Below are positions 45,334 through 56,386 of a stretch of DNA of 64,000 bases, piece by piece (the first letter of the stretch is position 1; every line of letters starts with the position of its first letter). The DNA is from Halopolyspora algeriensis (GTDB lineage Bacteria > Actinomycetota > Actinomycetes > Mycobacteriales > Pseudonocardiaceae). Location of the stretch: NCBI RefSeq assembly GCF_003337235.1, contig NZ_QPJC01000010.1:112962-176961 (forward strand), in the 5' to 3' direction. The notes beneath the pieces were generated by a model. The model saw only the letters and a program-made list of their open reading frames with translations. It had not been told where the DNA came from and did not search any database. The translations under genes and the position numbers were made by a program.

Positions 45334-46656
45334 TCAGAACTGGGCGGCCTCGGTGGAGCCGGCCAGCGCGGTGGTGGACGAGTCCGGGTTCACCGCGGTG
45401 CTGATGAGGTCGAAGTAACCGGTGCCGGCCTCACGCTGGTGCTTGGTCGCGGTGTAGCCGTCCTTCTCGGCGGCGAACTCGCGGTCCTGCAGGTCGACGT
45501 AGGCCGTCATGTCCTCCGAGGCGTAACCCTTGGCCAGGTCGAACATGCTGTAGTTCAGCGCGTGGAAGCCGGCCAGGGTGATGAACTGGAACTTGTAGCC
45601 CATCTGGCCGAGCTCGCGCTGGAACTTGGCGATGGTGCTGTCGTCCAGGTTCTTGCGCCAGTTGAACGACGGCGAGCAGTTGTAGGCCAGCATCTGGTCC
45701 GGGTACTGGGCCTTGATCGCCTCGGCGAACCTGCGGGCCTCGTCGAGGTCCGGTGTGGAGGTCTCCATCCAGATCAGGTCGGCGTAGGGCGCGTAGGCCA
45801 GACCGCGCTCGATGCACGGCTCGATGCCGTTGTTGACCCGGTAGAAGCCCTCGCTGGTGCGCTCACCGGTGACGAACTTCTGGTCACGCTCGTCGATGTC
45901 ACTGGTCAGCAGCGTGGCGGCCTGCGCGTCGGTCCGGGCGACGACCAGCGACGGCACGCCCGCGACGTCGGCGGCCAGGCGCGCGGAGTTGAGGGTCTTG
46001 ATGTGCTGGCCGGTGGGGATGAGCACCTTGCCGCCCAGGTGGCCGCACTTCTTCTCCGAGGCGAGCTGGTCCTCCCAGTGCACACCGGCGGCGCCCGCCT
46101 GGATCATGCCCTTCATCAGCTCGTAGGCGTTGAGCACGCCACCGAATCCGGCCTCGGCGTCGGCCACGATCGGGGCCAGCCAGTGCCGGTCCTCGCTCTC
46201 GACCTCGGTGCCCTCGGAGTCCAGCGCCTCGGCCCAGGCGACCTGGTCGGCGCGCTTGAGCGCGTTGTTGATGCGCCGCACGACCTGCGGAACGGAGTTG
46301 GCCGGGTACAGACTCTGGTCCGGGTAGGTCTCGCCCGCGAGATTGGCGTCGGCGGCCACCTGCCAGCCGGACAGGTAGATCGCCTGAAGACCCGCGCGCA
46401 CCTGCTGGACGGCCTGGTTCCCGGTCAGCGCACCGAGAGCGTGGATGTAGTCGTTCTCGTGCAGCAGGTTCCAGAGTCGCTCGGCACCCTGACGCGCCAA
46501 GGTGTGCTCTTCCTGCACCGACCCGCGGAGGCGGACGACGTCACCGGCGGAGTAGGTGCGCTCGACACCCTTCCACCGCTGGTCGGTGTCCCACTCACGC
46601 TGGAGGTCGTTGGCGGCCTGGAGGGCCTGCTCGCGAGTGCCAGGCTGGGAGCTCAT
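45334..46656 (-). CDS. aceA: Isocitrate lyase
   Basis: 440 aa. Glyoxylate-cycle enzyme. Catalytic signature [34 protein letters not shown] and [12 protein letters not shown] for Mg/substrate. Short (ICL1) bacterial type. The frame extends upstream to 46788, but ATG 46656 ([12 protein letters not shown]) is the natural start. Divergent from the RamB-type regulator. Confidence 0.97.
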   Translation of the reverse strand: MSSQPGTREQALQAANDLQREWDTDQRWKGVERTYSAGDVVRLRGSVQEEHTLARQGAERLWNLLHENDYIHALGALTGNQAVQQVRAGLQAIYLSGWQVAADANLAGETYPDQSLYPANSVPQVVRRINNALKRADQVAWAEALDSEGTEVESEDRHWLAPIVADAEAGFGGVLNAYELMKGMIQAGAAGVHWEDQLASEKKCGHLGGKVLIPTGQHIKTLNSARLAADVAGVPSLVVARTDAQAATLLTSDIDERDQKFVTGERTSEGFYRVNNGIEPCIERGLAYAPYADLIWMETSTPDLDEARRFAEAIKAQYPDQMLAYNCSPSFNWRKNLDDSTIAKFQRELGQMGYKFQFITLAGFHALNYSMFDLAKGYASEDMTAYVDLQDREFAAEKDGYTATKHQREAGTGYFDLISTAVNPDSSTTALAGSTEAAQF

Positions 46657-46765
46657 GGTGTTCACCTTTCGATCGCGCTTGCGGCCTGCTGGCACCCAGT
46701 CTTGCCGCCACACCAGAGGTTGACGAGACAAAAAAGGGGAGAAATTTTGGCTTTGTTTCGATATC
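46657..46765. promoter_or_regulatory. Divergent aceA/ramB-like control region
   Basis: 109 bp with an AT-rich core, unusual in this window: ACAAAAAAGGGGAGAAATTT then TTGGCTTTGTTTCGATATC. ACAAA (near 46730) and TTTGT (near 46753) form a loose inverted repeat. RamB proteins bind AAACTTTGCAAA-like sites; an exact match is not seen. Confidence 0.45.
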
Positions 46766-48241
46766 ATGAAGCTCATGCAGGACTTCACCGAAGAAGAAGA
46801 CGGTAATTTTTCTAGCGATCAAGACCTGCTGGTCTTTGGACAGCGGTTGCGGCACCTTCGTCGTTCTGCCGGATTGACCCTCGTCGAGCTGGGAGAACGA
46901 GTCGGACGGGCTCCCTCACAGCTCTCCCTGCTGGAGAACGGCCACCGCGAGCCCAAGCTCTCATTGCTGCGGTCACTGGCCGACGCGCTCGGCAGCTCGG
47001 TCGACGAGCTGATGTCGAAGAAGCCACCGAACCGGCGCGCCGAGCTGGAAATCGCCGTGGAGCAGGCCCAGCTCGACCCGCTGTACCAGCAACTGGGCGT
47101 GCCGCCGCTGAAGATCAGCAAGCGGGTTCCCACCGAGGCGCTGGAGCACGTGCTCGCCCTCTACGAGGAGCTGCGGCGGCGCGAGACCAAGCAGGTCGCC
47201 ACCCCCGAGGAAGCCAGGGCGGCCAACGCCGAACTCCGCCGCACCATGCGCGAGCACGGCAACTACTTCCCCGAGATCGAAAAGGCCGCCTCGGACATCC
47301 TCGACCGCGTCGGTTACCACGGCGGCCCGCTGTCCGAGGGCATCATCCAGTCCATCGCAGGCCACCTCGGCTACGGCCTGCGCTTCGTCACCGACCTCCC
47401 CCGCTCGGTGCGCTCGGTGACCGATCTGCGCCACCAGCGGATCTTCCTGCGCCGGGAATCGCTGGGCATGCACAGCCCGCGCACCATCCTGCTGCAGACG
47501 CTCGGGCACCTCACGCTCGGTCACCGCCAGCCGCGCGACTTCGCCGACTTCCTGCGCCAGCGCGTCGAGGCGAACTACTTCGCCGCCGCCGTGCTGGTGC
47601 CCGAGCGCGCGGCGGTGAGCTACCTGCAGAAGGCCAAGGCCGAGCGGGATCTGGCCGTCGAGGATCTGCGGGACGTGTTCTCGGTGTCCTACGAGATGGC
47701 CGCGCACCGCTTCACCAACCTCGCCACCCAGTACCTCGACCTGGTGTGCCACTTCGTGCGCAACGACGAGACCGGGATCATCTACAAGGCCTACGAAAAC
47801 GACGGGCTGGTGTTCCCGAGCGATCCCACCGGCGCCATCGAGGGGCAGCGCATGTGCCGCCACTGGGCCGGGCGGCAGGTCTTCGCCTCCGCCGACCGGT
47901 ACTCGACGCACTACCAGTACACCGACAAGCCGGGCGCCACCCACTGGTGCGTGGCCCACGTCGACCCCAGCCGCGGCAAGGACTTCGCCATCACCCTCGG
48001 CGTGCCCTACACCGAGTCACGCTGGTTCCGGGGGCGCGACACCACGAACCACTCGAAGTCCGGCTGCCCCAACGGCGAGTGCTGCCAGCGCCCGCCGGCC
48101 GAACTGGCCAACCGCTGGCAGGGCATGGTCTGGCCGTCGGCACGGGCGCACTCGCACGTGCTGTCCGCGCTGCCTTCGGACACCTTCCCCGGCGTCGACG
48201 AGGCCGACGTCTACGCCTTCCTGGAGGCCCACCAGGGGTGA
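46766..48241 (+). CDS. RamB-type regulator (XRE HTH + short-chain fatty acyl regulator domain)
   Basis: 491 aa. Helix-turn-helix [20 protein letters not shown] with [18 protein letters not shown], then a domain related to IrrE/ImmA peptidases ([20 protein letters not shown], with no complete HExxH) and a Cys-rich end ([10 protein letters not shown]). RamB controls acetate and glyoxylate genes in actinobacteria, and M. tuberculosis RamB (Rv0465c) is next to icl1, so the divergent aceA is the expected target. No Shine-Dalgarno before the ATG. Confidence 0.9.
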   Translation: MKLMQDFTEEEDGNFSSDQDLLVFGQRLRHLRRSAGLTLVELGERVGRAPSQLSLLENGHREPKLSLLRSLADALGSSVDELMSKKPPNRRAELEIAVEQAQLDPLYQQLGVPPLKISKRVPTEALEHVLALYEELRRRETKQVATPEEARAANAELRRTMREHGNYFPEIEKAASDILDRVGYHGGPLSEGIIQSIAGHLGYGLRFVTDLPRSVRSVTDLRHQRIFLRRESLGMHSPRTILLQTLGHLTLGHRQPRDFADFLRQRVEANYFAAAVLVPERAAVSYLQKAKAERDLAVEDLRDVFSVSYEMAAHRFTNLATQYLDLVCHFVRNDETGIIYKAYENDGLVFPSDPTGAIEGQRMCRHWAGRQVFASADRYSTHYQYTDKPGATHWCVAHVDPSRGKDFAITLGVPYTESRWFRGRDTTNHSKSGCPNGECCQRPPAELANRWQGMVWPSARAHSHVLSALPSDTFPGVDEADVYAFLEAHQG

Positions 48242-48307
48242 GACGGCGGCGATCACTCTTTCGAGCGCAGTGTCTAGCATGGTTTGACTTGATTCTTCTA
48301 CCGCCTA

Positions 48308-48529
48308 TTGACTACGCTCGTGAAGCGTGGTGACCTGCTCCGAAAGATCCGTAAAGCCGCCAGGCAGCAAGATGTGAACGTGGAGTTCTTCGAACGCACC
48401 AACCACACCGGTATCCAGTGCGGACAAGTGCGGACAACCGTGGGTCGCCATACTGAGATCCCGGATCGGATGGCCGAAGTGATCTGCAAGCAGCTTGAGC
48501 CGGCGCTCGGGAAGAGATGGTGGAAATGA
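48308..48529 (+). CDS. HicA-like mRNA interferase toxin
   Basis: 73 aa from TTG 48308; GTG 48320 is an alternative. LVKRGDLLRKIRKAARQQDV and NHTGIQCGQVRTTVGRHTEI fit the dsRBD-like fold with a His near GRHTEI as the candidate catalytic residue. C-terminal KRWWK. Stop overlaps the downstream antitoxin start (ATGA). Family assignment is by pattern. Confidence 0.6.
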   Translation: MTTLVKRGDLLRKIRKAARQQDVNVEFFERTNHTGIQCGQVRTTVGRHTEIPDRMAEVICKQLEPALGKRWWK

Positions 48530-48942
48530 CCCACTTCACGGCGACAGCACAGCGAGACGGCCGCTGGTGGATGATCCAGTGTGATCAGTACCCGAGCGCG
48601 CTGTCGCAAGTCGGTCGCCTCGACCGTGCTGAGGAGGTTCACCGCGAAGCGATCGCTTTCGTCGCGGGCGTCCCGGAAGAGTCCGTTGAAGTGACCATCA
48701 CCCCGGCTTTGGACCACGAAGTCGCCGAGGCGCTCCGTGAGTCGGAGGAGCTTCGGGCCGAAGCCGAGGACAAGGACAGGAAAGCGTCGACACTCAAGCG
48801 TGAGGCAGCACGGAAGCTGGCGAACAGTGGCCTCACCGTCCGGGATATCGGGATCATTCTGGGCGTCTCGTACCAACGCGCGCACCAGTTGATCGCCGCA
48901 CCGGACAACACCTCCGGCGGGCATCGCCGACTCGCCTCATAG
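48526..48942 (+). CDS. HicB-like antitoxin with C-terminal helix-turn-helix
   Basis: 138 aa from ATG 48526 (ATG 48517 also in frame). N-terminal RNase-H-like partial fold MTHFTATAQRDGRWWMIQCD, a charged coiled-coil-like middle (ALRESEELRAEAEDKDRKAS), and a C-terminal DNA-binding segment GLTVRDIGIILGVSYQRAHQ. Couples to the toxin by a 4-bp overlap, toxin first, as in hicAB. Confidence 0.65.
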   Translation: MTHFTATAQRDGRWWMIQCDQYPSALSQVGRLDRAEEVHREAIAFVAGVPEESVEVTITPALDHEVAEALRESEELRAEAEDKDRKASTLKREAARKLANSGLTVRDIGIILGVSYQRAHQLIAAPDNTSGGHRRLAS

Positions 48943-48976
48943 ACAAGATGCCCTCGTCGAATGCCCCCGCATTCAG

Positions 48977-49102
48977 ATGACAACGATCTCTCAGGAGTCC
49001 TCGTACCCGGTACTCGCACCCAGGGAGGTCTACGAGACGAAGGCCCGGCGTTGGCAGGAGCAGTGGCCGGAACTCACCGTCCTGCCCCGGCCGAGCGACT
49101 GA
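48977..49102 (+). CDS. Possible 41-residue small protein
   Basis: MTTISQESSYPVLAPREVYE followed by TKARRWQEQWPELTVLPRPS and D; codon choice is compatible with coding. Ends 7 bp from the convergent lepA stop. No clear Shine-Dalgarno. May be a remnant or a real microprotein. Confidence 0.3.
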   Translation: MTTISQESSYPVLAPREVYETKARRWQEQWPELTVLPRPSD

Positions 49103-49108
49103 GAGCGA

Positions 49109-50974
<1,866 letters not shown>

Positions 50975-51178
50975 TGAAGTTTCCTCGCGCAGATGTCGAC
51001 TCGCATACGGGCAGGACCACCCCATCGTCCCACGAGTCCGGGACTGTTCCGCGCCCAACTCGAAACAGTCCGTGGACGAGCACGCTCACCGCCACCCGTT
51101 CCGCGTGAACCTCCCGGCGCGGACGTGCATCGAAAATGCCGGTGCGACACCGTTTCCACCGGGTTCGGGAGGTCACCC

Positions 51179-52732
51179 ATGACGGCGAGCGGCTCGGATC
51201 CGCAGGATTCCGAGCCGGTGCGGACGCGCCTGGGCGAACCCTCCGGCCGGTGGGTCCTGGCGGCCACGGTGCTGGGGTCGGGCATGGCGGCGCTGGATGC
51301 CACCGTGGTCACCATCGCGCTGCCCGTGCTGGGGCGCGAGCTGAACGCGGGGCTGGTCGGGCTGCAGTGGGTGGTCAACGGGTACACGCTGACGCTGGCC
51401 GCCCTGATCCTGCTGGGTGGATCCCTCGGGGACCGCTATGGGCGCAAGCGCCTCTTCCTGGTGGGCACCGGATGGTTCGCGCTGGCGTCCCTGGGATGTG
51501 CGCTCGCACCGACCATCGAAGCGCTCATCGCCGCCCGCGCACTGCAGGGCATCGGCGGAGCACTGCTGACACCGGGGAGCCTGGCGATCATCCAGGCCTC
51601 GTTCGTGCCCGAGCACCGGTCGCGGGCCATCGGAGCGTGGTCGGGGCTGGCCGGGATCGCCAGTGCCGTGGGGCCGTTCCTGGGCGGATGGCTGGTCGCA
51701 GCGGGCAACTGGCGATGGATCTTCCTGCTGAACCTCCCGTTGGCCGCACTGGTCGTCGCGGTCACCGCGCGGCACGTGCCGGAAAGTTCCGCCCCGTCGG
51801 CAAGTCGCCGTCCGGACGTGGCCGGTGCGGCACTGTGCACTCTGGGTCTGGCCGGGCTGACCTACGCGCTCAGCGTGGCCGGGGAGTCGGGCATCACCCC
51901 GGTCACGATGGGGGTGGGCCTCGGCGGGCTCGCGGGGCTCACCGCGTTCGTGCTGGTCGAGCACGTCAAGTCGGAACCCATGCTGCCGTTGGGCATCTTC
52001 GCCTCGCGGCGCTTCAGCGCGGTCAACCTGGTCACCCTCACCGTCTATGCCGCTCTCGGCGGTGTGTTCTTCCTGCTCGTGCTGCACCTGCAGGTGGTGG
52101 CCGGCTTCTCGCCGCTGCTGGCGGGTGCGGCGCTGCTGCCGGTCACGGCCATCATGCTGGCCTTGTCCGCCCGCATGGGAGCGCTGGCACAACGCATCGG
52201 GCCGCGCCTTCCGATGACCGTGGGACCGGTGGTGGCCGCGGCCGGGTTGCTGCTGATGCTGCGCATCGGCTCCGGCGCCTCGTACTCGGGTGAGGTGCTG
52301 CCCGCGGTGGCCCTGTTCGGGTTCGGGCTTGCGATCACCGTGGCGCCGCTGACCAGTACGGCACTGGCCGCCGCGGGCCCCCGGCACACCGGGATCGCGT
52401 CGGGCGTCAACAACGCCGTCGCACGCACCGCCCAGATGCTGGCAGTGGCGGTACTGCCCGTGGCAGTCGGGCTCTCCGGCGACGACTACACCCGGCCCGC
52501 CCTGTTCGCCGCCGGTTTCGACACGGCCATGCTCATCTGCGCGGGCCTGCTCGTGCTGGGCGGAGCGCTTTCGGCGCTGAGCATCCCGAACAGCATTCCG
52601 GACACGGCAGGATCCGCCTCCGGCACGGCGCGGTCGGCCCGAGGGAAGACGGCCCGGCGAAGCCACTGCGCGGTGGACGGCCCACCACTGGACTCCGGCA
52701 ACACGGCCTCGGGGAGCGACGGAAACCGTTGA
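51179..52732 (+). CDS. MFS drug/proton antiporter, DHA2 (14-TM) family
   Basis: 517 aa. ATG 51179 chosen; the frame stays open from 50993. Motif A GSLGDRYGRKRLFLVG, motif D1 DATVVTIALPVL and motif C region GPFLGGWLVAAGNWRWIF place it in the EmrB/QacA group. A hydrophilic tail of ~45 residues follows the last helix. Exports small lipophilic compounds; substrate unknown. Confidence 0.9.
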   Translation: MTASGSDPQDSEPVRTRLGEPSGRWVLAATVLGSGMAALDATVVTIALPVLGRELNAGLVGLQWVVNGYTLTLAALILLGGSLGDRYGRKRLFLVGTGWFALASLGCALAPTIEALIAARALQGIGGALLTPGSLAIIQASFVPEHRSRAIGAWSGLAGIASAVGPFLGGWLVAAGNWRWIFLLNLPLAALVVAVTARHVPESSAPSASRRPDVAGAALCTLGLAGLTYALSVAGESGITPVTMGVGLGGLAGLTAFVLVEHVKSEPMLPLGIFASRRFSAVNLVTLTVYAALGGVFFLLVLHLQVVAGFSPLLAGAALLPVTAIMLALSARMGALAQRIGPRLPMTVGPVVAAAGLLLMLRIGSGASYSGEVLPAVALFGFGLAITVAPLTSTALAAAGPRHTGIASGVNNAVARTAQMLAVAVLPVAVGLSGDDYTRPALFAAGFDTAMLICAGLLVLGGALSALSIPNSIPDTAGSASGTARSARGKTARRSHCAVDGPPLDSGNTASGSDGNR

Positions 52733-52785
52733 GCATGCCGCCGCCGAAATCTCGGCTCGCCCCGACGCTCGGACACATTGCTCCG

Positions 52786-53166
52786 TCAGTGCTGTCGCAC
52801 ATCGACGCGCAGCGGGTGGTCGGCGGGGATCTCCACCAGCGCGATGTGCATACCGTCGGGGTCGACGATCCACGCCTCGTGCAGTCCCCACGGTTTCACC
52901 TCGGGCTCGGCCAGCACCGCCACGCCGCGCTCGCGCAATTGTCCGAACTCCGCGCGGACGTCGCGGACCTGCAACCACAGCGCCTGGTCCGGGCTCGGCC
53001 CCTCGTCGGCCCGCCCGGAGAGCTCCAGGAAACCCTGGCCGAGGAAGAACACCGTCCCACCGGGGAACTCGCGGTAAATCGCCAGTCCCAGAACGTCCCG
53101 GTAGAACTCCAGAGACCGCTGAGGATCCCGGGGCCGCAGGATCATCCGGCTGTTCAAGATCTCCAT
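52786..53166 (-). CDS. VOC/glyoxalase-fold protein
   Basis: 126 aa. Two beta-alpha-beta-beta-beta modules: SRMILRPRDPQRSLEFYRDV and the C-terminal HEAWIVDPDGMHIALVEIP (Glu ligand). Substrate unknown; could be a dioxygenase or resistance protein. Convergent with the MFS gene. Confidence 0.88.
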   Translation of the reverse strand: MEILNSRMILRPRDPQRSLEFYRDVLGLAIYREFPGGTVFFLGQGFLELSGRADEGPSPDQALWLQVRDVRAEFGQLRERGVAVLAEPEVKPWGLHEAWIVDPDGMHIALVEIPADHPLRVDVRQH

Positions 53167-53289
53167 GAGTCCGTTCTACCCGCCGGAGCCTCCGGACATG
53201 CCGGCACGGGTACCGGCGGGGGGGACCACGCTCGCCGCCGACTCGCCGTGCGATCGCCCACCGCGGGCTCGATCGGCCTCCGAGACGAA

Positions 53290-53321
53290 AACGACCTTCC
53301 ACCGGCCGGTGGAAGGTCGTT
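53290..53321 (-). terminator. Perfect 32-bp palindrome terminating the cold-shock gene
   Basis: 16-bp arms: AACGACCTTCCACCGG and its exact complement. On the minus strand it starts 41 nt after the csp stop and is followed by TTTCGTCT. Likely the csp terminator; symmetric, so it may also act on the other strand. Confidence 0.75.
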
Positions 53322-53362
53322 CGGATACCGCCAAGCAGGCGGTGATCAAGTGAGTGGCGGCC

Positions 53363-53566
53363 TCAGAGGACGCGAACGCCGGTGGCCTGAGGACCCTTGG
53401 CGGCCTGGGTCACCTCGAAAGCCACGTACTGGTTCTCCTCGAGATTGCGGAACCCGGTGCCCTCGATCTCCGAGTAGTGCACGAAGACGTCGGCACCACC
53501 CTCGTCGGGGGTGATGAAACCGAAGCCCTTCTCCGAGCTGAACCACTTCACAGTGCCCTGTGTCAT
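53363..53566 (-). CDS. Cold-shock protein (CspA family)
   Basis: 67 aa. [20 protein letters not shown] contains RNP1 (KGFGFI) and DVFVHYSEI is RNP2. Single-stranded nucleic-acid chaperone. Shine-Dalgarno GGGAGACAG before the ATG. Confidence 0.96.
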   Translation of the reverse strand: MTQGTVKWFSSEKGFGFITPDEGGADVFVHYSEIEGTGFRNLEENQYVAFEVTQAAKGPQATGVRVL

Positions 53567-53888
53567 CTCTGTCTCCCAACAGGAACGGGGGGTATCGGCG
53601 CCCACCCTGTGTGGATCGCCGAGGCCTGGCGTTCCAGACGGTGGTGCCTCCAGCTTCCTGAAGGGCAACTACGCGCCCGCAACATCATTCTGCGAGCGTG
53701 TCGAACACGAACACAAAAACCAGCCACCCACCTCAACGAGTCGCTCCACGGCTTTGTTCCCGCTCCGGAACACGTTCTTGCCGACCAGCCGATCGGGTGA
53801 CCACATCAGCGCTTTCGGTGGCCACGCTCTCACCCGCACGGGCGAAGGTGGACCGGTGAGGCCGGACAGGAGCATCGAAGAGCTTTTC
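53567..53888 (-). other. Intergenic leader/promoter region of the cold-shock gene
   Basis: 322 bp without a convincing gene. It should hold the csp promoter and a 5' UTR, but no clear -35/-10 pair stands out. A short frame on the minus strand (53669-53875) has no Shine-Dalgarno and I did not accept it. Confidence 0.4.
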
Positions 53889-55463
53889 TCACGGCTGCAC
53901 GGCGTTCAGCAGCTCGGGGCCACGAGTACGGAGCCAATGGACGGCAACCAGCCCGCATCCCCATGCCGACACCGCTCCCGTGAGCAGCCCCAGCGGAACC
54001 GACGACCACAGCAACCAGTCGTTGTCCAGCAACGTGCCGGTGATCAGCACGGCGAGTACCGGTATCACGGCGACCACCAGCAGCACACTCATGGCGACCT
54101 GCTTCAATCCGGTCGCGCATCCGGGTTGACCGGCCGCAGTGAAGGGATTGCTGCGCTGTTGCGGCACCGGAAAGGGGGCGAACACCGAAAGCAGCATCAC
54201 CACACCGCTGGCGGCACCCAAGTCGGCGGCGGTCAGGCCGAGCACCCAGGGATACATCTCCGCCTGCCCGGCCACCGCGGGCAGGACGAGCGCGGCCAGG
54301 GCGACGACCGGAGCCACGAACGCCAGCCACGCCAGCTGCCGCCCCCGCACCTCCGCGTGCTGCACCTCGGGAGCGACCAGGGTGTGTCGCAGGGAGGCAC
54401 CGTCGAGACCGTACAGATTGCCGCAGTTGAGCATGGCCAGCCAGATCGCGAACAGCGCGGCGAACGGCAAGGACGCAGTACCAGGACCATCACCGAAGCC
54501 GAGGAACAACGGCATCGCCAAACCGAGCAGCAGACCCGGCAACAGGGACACGCGGCGCCGGTTGTCGCGCCACCACAGGCGGATTTCCTTGATCATCACC
54601 GCGCTGACCGGTGCGGCGGGCAGGGCACGCTCCAGCCACCCGCCGCCGACCTTTTCCGCCACTGAGCCCGATCCTGTGGACGGCGTGGTCAACCGTCTGC
54701 GCAGCAACTCCGACCACAGCAACGTCAGCACCCCGACGGCGGCAGCCAGTGCGGCCAGCAGTCCCGCCGCAGGCAACCACTGCCCGGTCGATGCGGCCTG
54801 GACCGCCGCCGGAGCCCAGCCGGACGGTAGCCAGCGAAGTGCCTCAAGCAGCGCGGAGTCACCGGCACCGGCCAGGATGGGCACGATCGAACCGAGCAGC
54901 ATCTGCGCCGGAATGATCAGCAGCATCACACCGGAAGCCAGCAGTATCCCCAGGTCCCGACCGCGTCGGGAACGCATTGCCGAACCCAGCCAGCCCACCA
55001 CGACGCGGGACGCCACGATCGCCAGCACCACCTGAAGCACGACCCCCACCGCCGCCACCACGAATGTCGCCCCTCCATGGCTTGCCGCAGGCACGAGCAG
55101 CCCCGCGAAGGCGAGCAGGGTCATCACCGGGGCGATGCCGACAGTGGTGGCCACCAGCAGTCCCGGGGCGAGTTTGCGTGGCCCGATGGGCAGCAGGCTG
55201 AAGTGCTCGGGTTGCAGGGTCTCGTCGCTGCCGGCCACCAGCACCGGTGCGACGAGCCAGCCGAGCGTCCACACCAGGAACAACAACGGCGCCACGGCGA
55301 GGCCGGAATTCCCGGCCAACTCGGCGCCCGCGATGGCGCCTGCCGTGATCGCGGCGCCCAGCAGCCCCAGGAAGATACCGGCGACGAAACCGCTGACCCG
55401 GGCCGCGCCACGCAAGGAATGGCTCAACAACCGCAGCCGCATGCGGATCAGGACGCCAACCAC
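53889..55463 (-). CDS. ABC exporter permease
   Basis: 524 aa, about 12 membrane segments arranged as two six-helix halves. Cytoplasmic loop IKEIRLWWRDNRRRVSLLPG between them, typical of ABC-2-like exporters without fused ATPase. Start overlaps the ATPase gene by 16 bp, so the two form one transporter. Substrate unknown. Confidence 0.85.
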   Translation of the reverse strand: MVGVLIRMRLRLLSHSLRGAARVSGFVAGIFLGLLGAAITAGAIAGAELAGNSGLAVAPLLFLVWTLGWLVAPVLVAGSDETLQPEHFSLLPIGPRKLAPGLLVATTVGIAPVMTLLAFAGLLVPAASHGGATFVVAAVGVVLQVVLAIVASRVVVGWLGSAMRSRRGRDLGILLASGVMLLIIPAQMLLGSIVPILAGAGDSALLEALRWLPSGWAPAAVQAASTGQWLPAAGLLAALAAAVGVLTLLWSELLRRRLTTPSTGSGSVAEKVGGGWLERALPAAPVSAVMIKEIRLWWRDNRRRVSLLPGLLLGLAMPLFLGFGDGPGTASLPFAALFAIWLAMLNCGNLYGLDGASLRHTLVAPEVQHAEVRGRQLAWLAFVAPVVALAALVLPAVAGQAEMYPWVLGLTAADLGAASGVVMLLSVFAPFPVPQQRSNPFTAAGQPGCATGLKQVAMSVLLVVAVIPVLAVLITGTLLDNDWLLWSSVPLGLLTGAVSAWGCGLVAVHWLRTRGPELLNAVQP

Positions 55464-56257
55464 GACAGCCCCTCCCCGCCGCCGGTGCGGCCGCCGACAA
55501 GATGCACGAAGGCGTCCTCCAAGGAGGCTCCTCCTCGGACCTCGTCCAGTGAACCGGCGGCGATGACCCGGCCGGAGGCGATGACGGCCACCTGATCGCA
55601 GAGCTGTTCGACCAGAGCCATCACGTGACTGGAGAACACCACGGCGTTACCCGCGGCGACGAAGCGCTGCAGGATCCTGCGGATCGTTCCGGCCGAGACC
55701 GGGTCCACGGCCTCGAACGGCTCGTCGAGCACGAGCAGTTTCGGTCCGTGCAGCATCGCCGTGGCCAGCCCGATCTTCTTGCGCATCCCCGCCGAGTAAT
55801 CCACGACGAGGATGTGTGCCGCGTCGGTGAGTTCCAGCACCGACAGCAGTTCCTCGGTGCGCTGGGCAACCGTGCCGGGGTCGATTCCGCGCAGCAGTCC
55901 GGTGTAGGTGAGCAGCTCCCGGCCGGTGAGCCGCTCGGGCATCGCCATGCCGTCCGGCAGCACTCCGACGAGCTCCTTGGCCCGGACCGGATCCTGCCAG
56001 ACGTCGGACCCCAGGATGTGTGCGCTCCCGCCGTCCGGGCGCAGCAGTCCCACCGCCATCGACAGGGTGGTGGTCTTCCCCGCTCCGTTGGGACCGACGA
56101 GACCGAAGAACGAACTTCGCGGCACCGACAAGGACAACCGGTCGACGGCGGTTGTGTTTCCGAACCGCTTGCCGAGAGTCTCCAGTCGCAGTGCCGGCGT
56201 GTCGTCGGCCGCGCCGGACGCATCCGGAAACGGCGGGGGACCGGATTCAGGTTCCAT
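55448..56257 (-). CDS. ABC transporter ATP-binding protein
   Basis: 269 aa. Walker A GPNGAGKTTT, signature VDYSAGMRKKIGLAT (SAGM in place of SGGQ), Walker B LLVLDEPFEAVD and H-loop SSHVMALVE. DrrA/CcmA-type export ATPase. ATG 56257 chosen; the frame stays open to 56326. Partner of the permease downstream. Confidence 0.93.
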   Translation of the reverse strand: MEPESGPPPFPDASGAADDTPALRLETLGKRFGNTTAVDRLSLSVPRSSFFGLVGPNGAGKTTTLSMAVGLLRPDGGSAHILGSDVWQDPVRAKELVGVLPDGMAMPERLTGRELLTYTGLLRGIDPGTVAQRTEELLSVLELTDAAHILVVDYSAGMRKKIGLATAMLHGPKLLVLDEPFEAVDPVSAGTIRRILQRFVAAGNAVVFSSHVMALVEQLCDQVAVIASGRVIAAGSLDEVRGGASLEDAFVHLVGGRTGGGEGLSWLAS

Positions 56258-56329
56258 GCGATCTCCTCCACTGGCATTGCCGGAAAACACCCTGCCAGAC
56301 CGGGACGCTCTTTCGGACGAGCACAATAA

Positions 56330-56341
56330 AGTGATATCACT
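56330..56341. promoter_or_regulatory. Palindrome between the ABC and SPFH genes
   Basis: AGTGATATCACT, perfect 12 bp. A degenerate copy (TTCAATATCGCT) follows 12 bp on, and TATGTT in between fits a plus-strand -10 (TANNNT). Probably an operator that links the two divergent transcripts; GntR-type regulators use similar sites, but none is encoded nearby. Confidence 0.5.
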
Positions 56342-56386
56342 ATGTTAGTTTTTCAATATCGCTAGCCACCGATGGCAAGGATCACC

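Noticed and set aside
45439..46806. Plus-strand frame opposite aceA
   Set aside because: Shadow of isocitrate lyase.
51173..53302. Minus-strand frame opposite the MFS and across the VOC region
   Set aside because: Composed of Arg/Gln/His-rich translation; membrane segments are on the plus strand.
53669..53875. 68-codon minus-strand frame upstream of the cold-shock gene
   Set aside because: No ribosome site, no recognisable pattern; in the likely csp leader.
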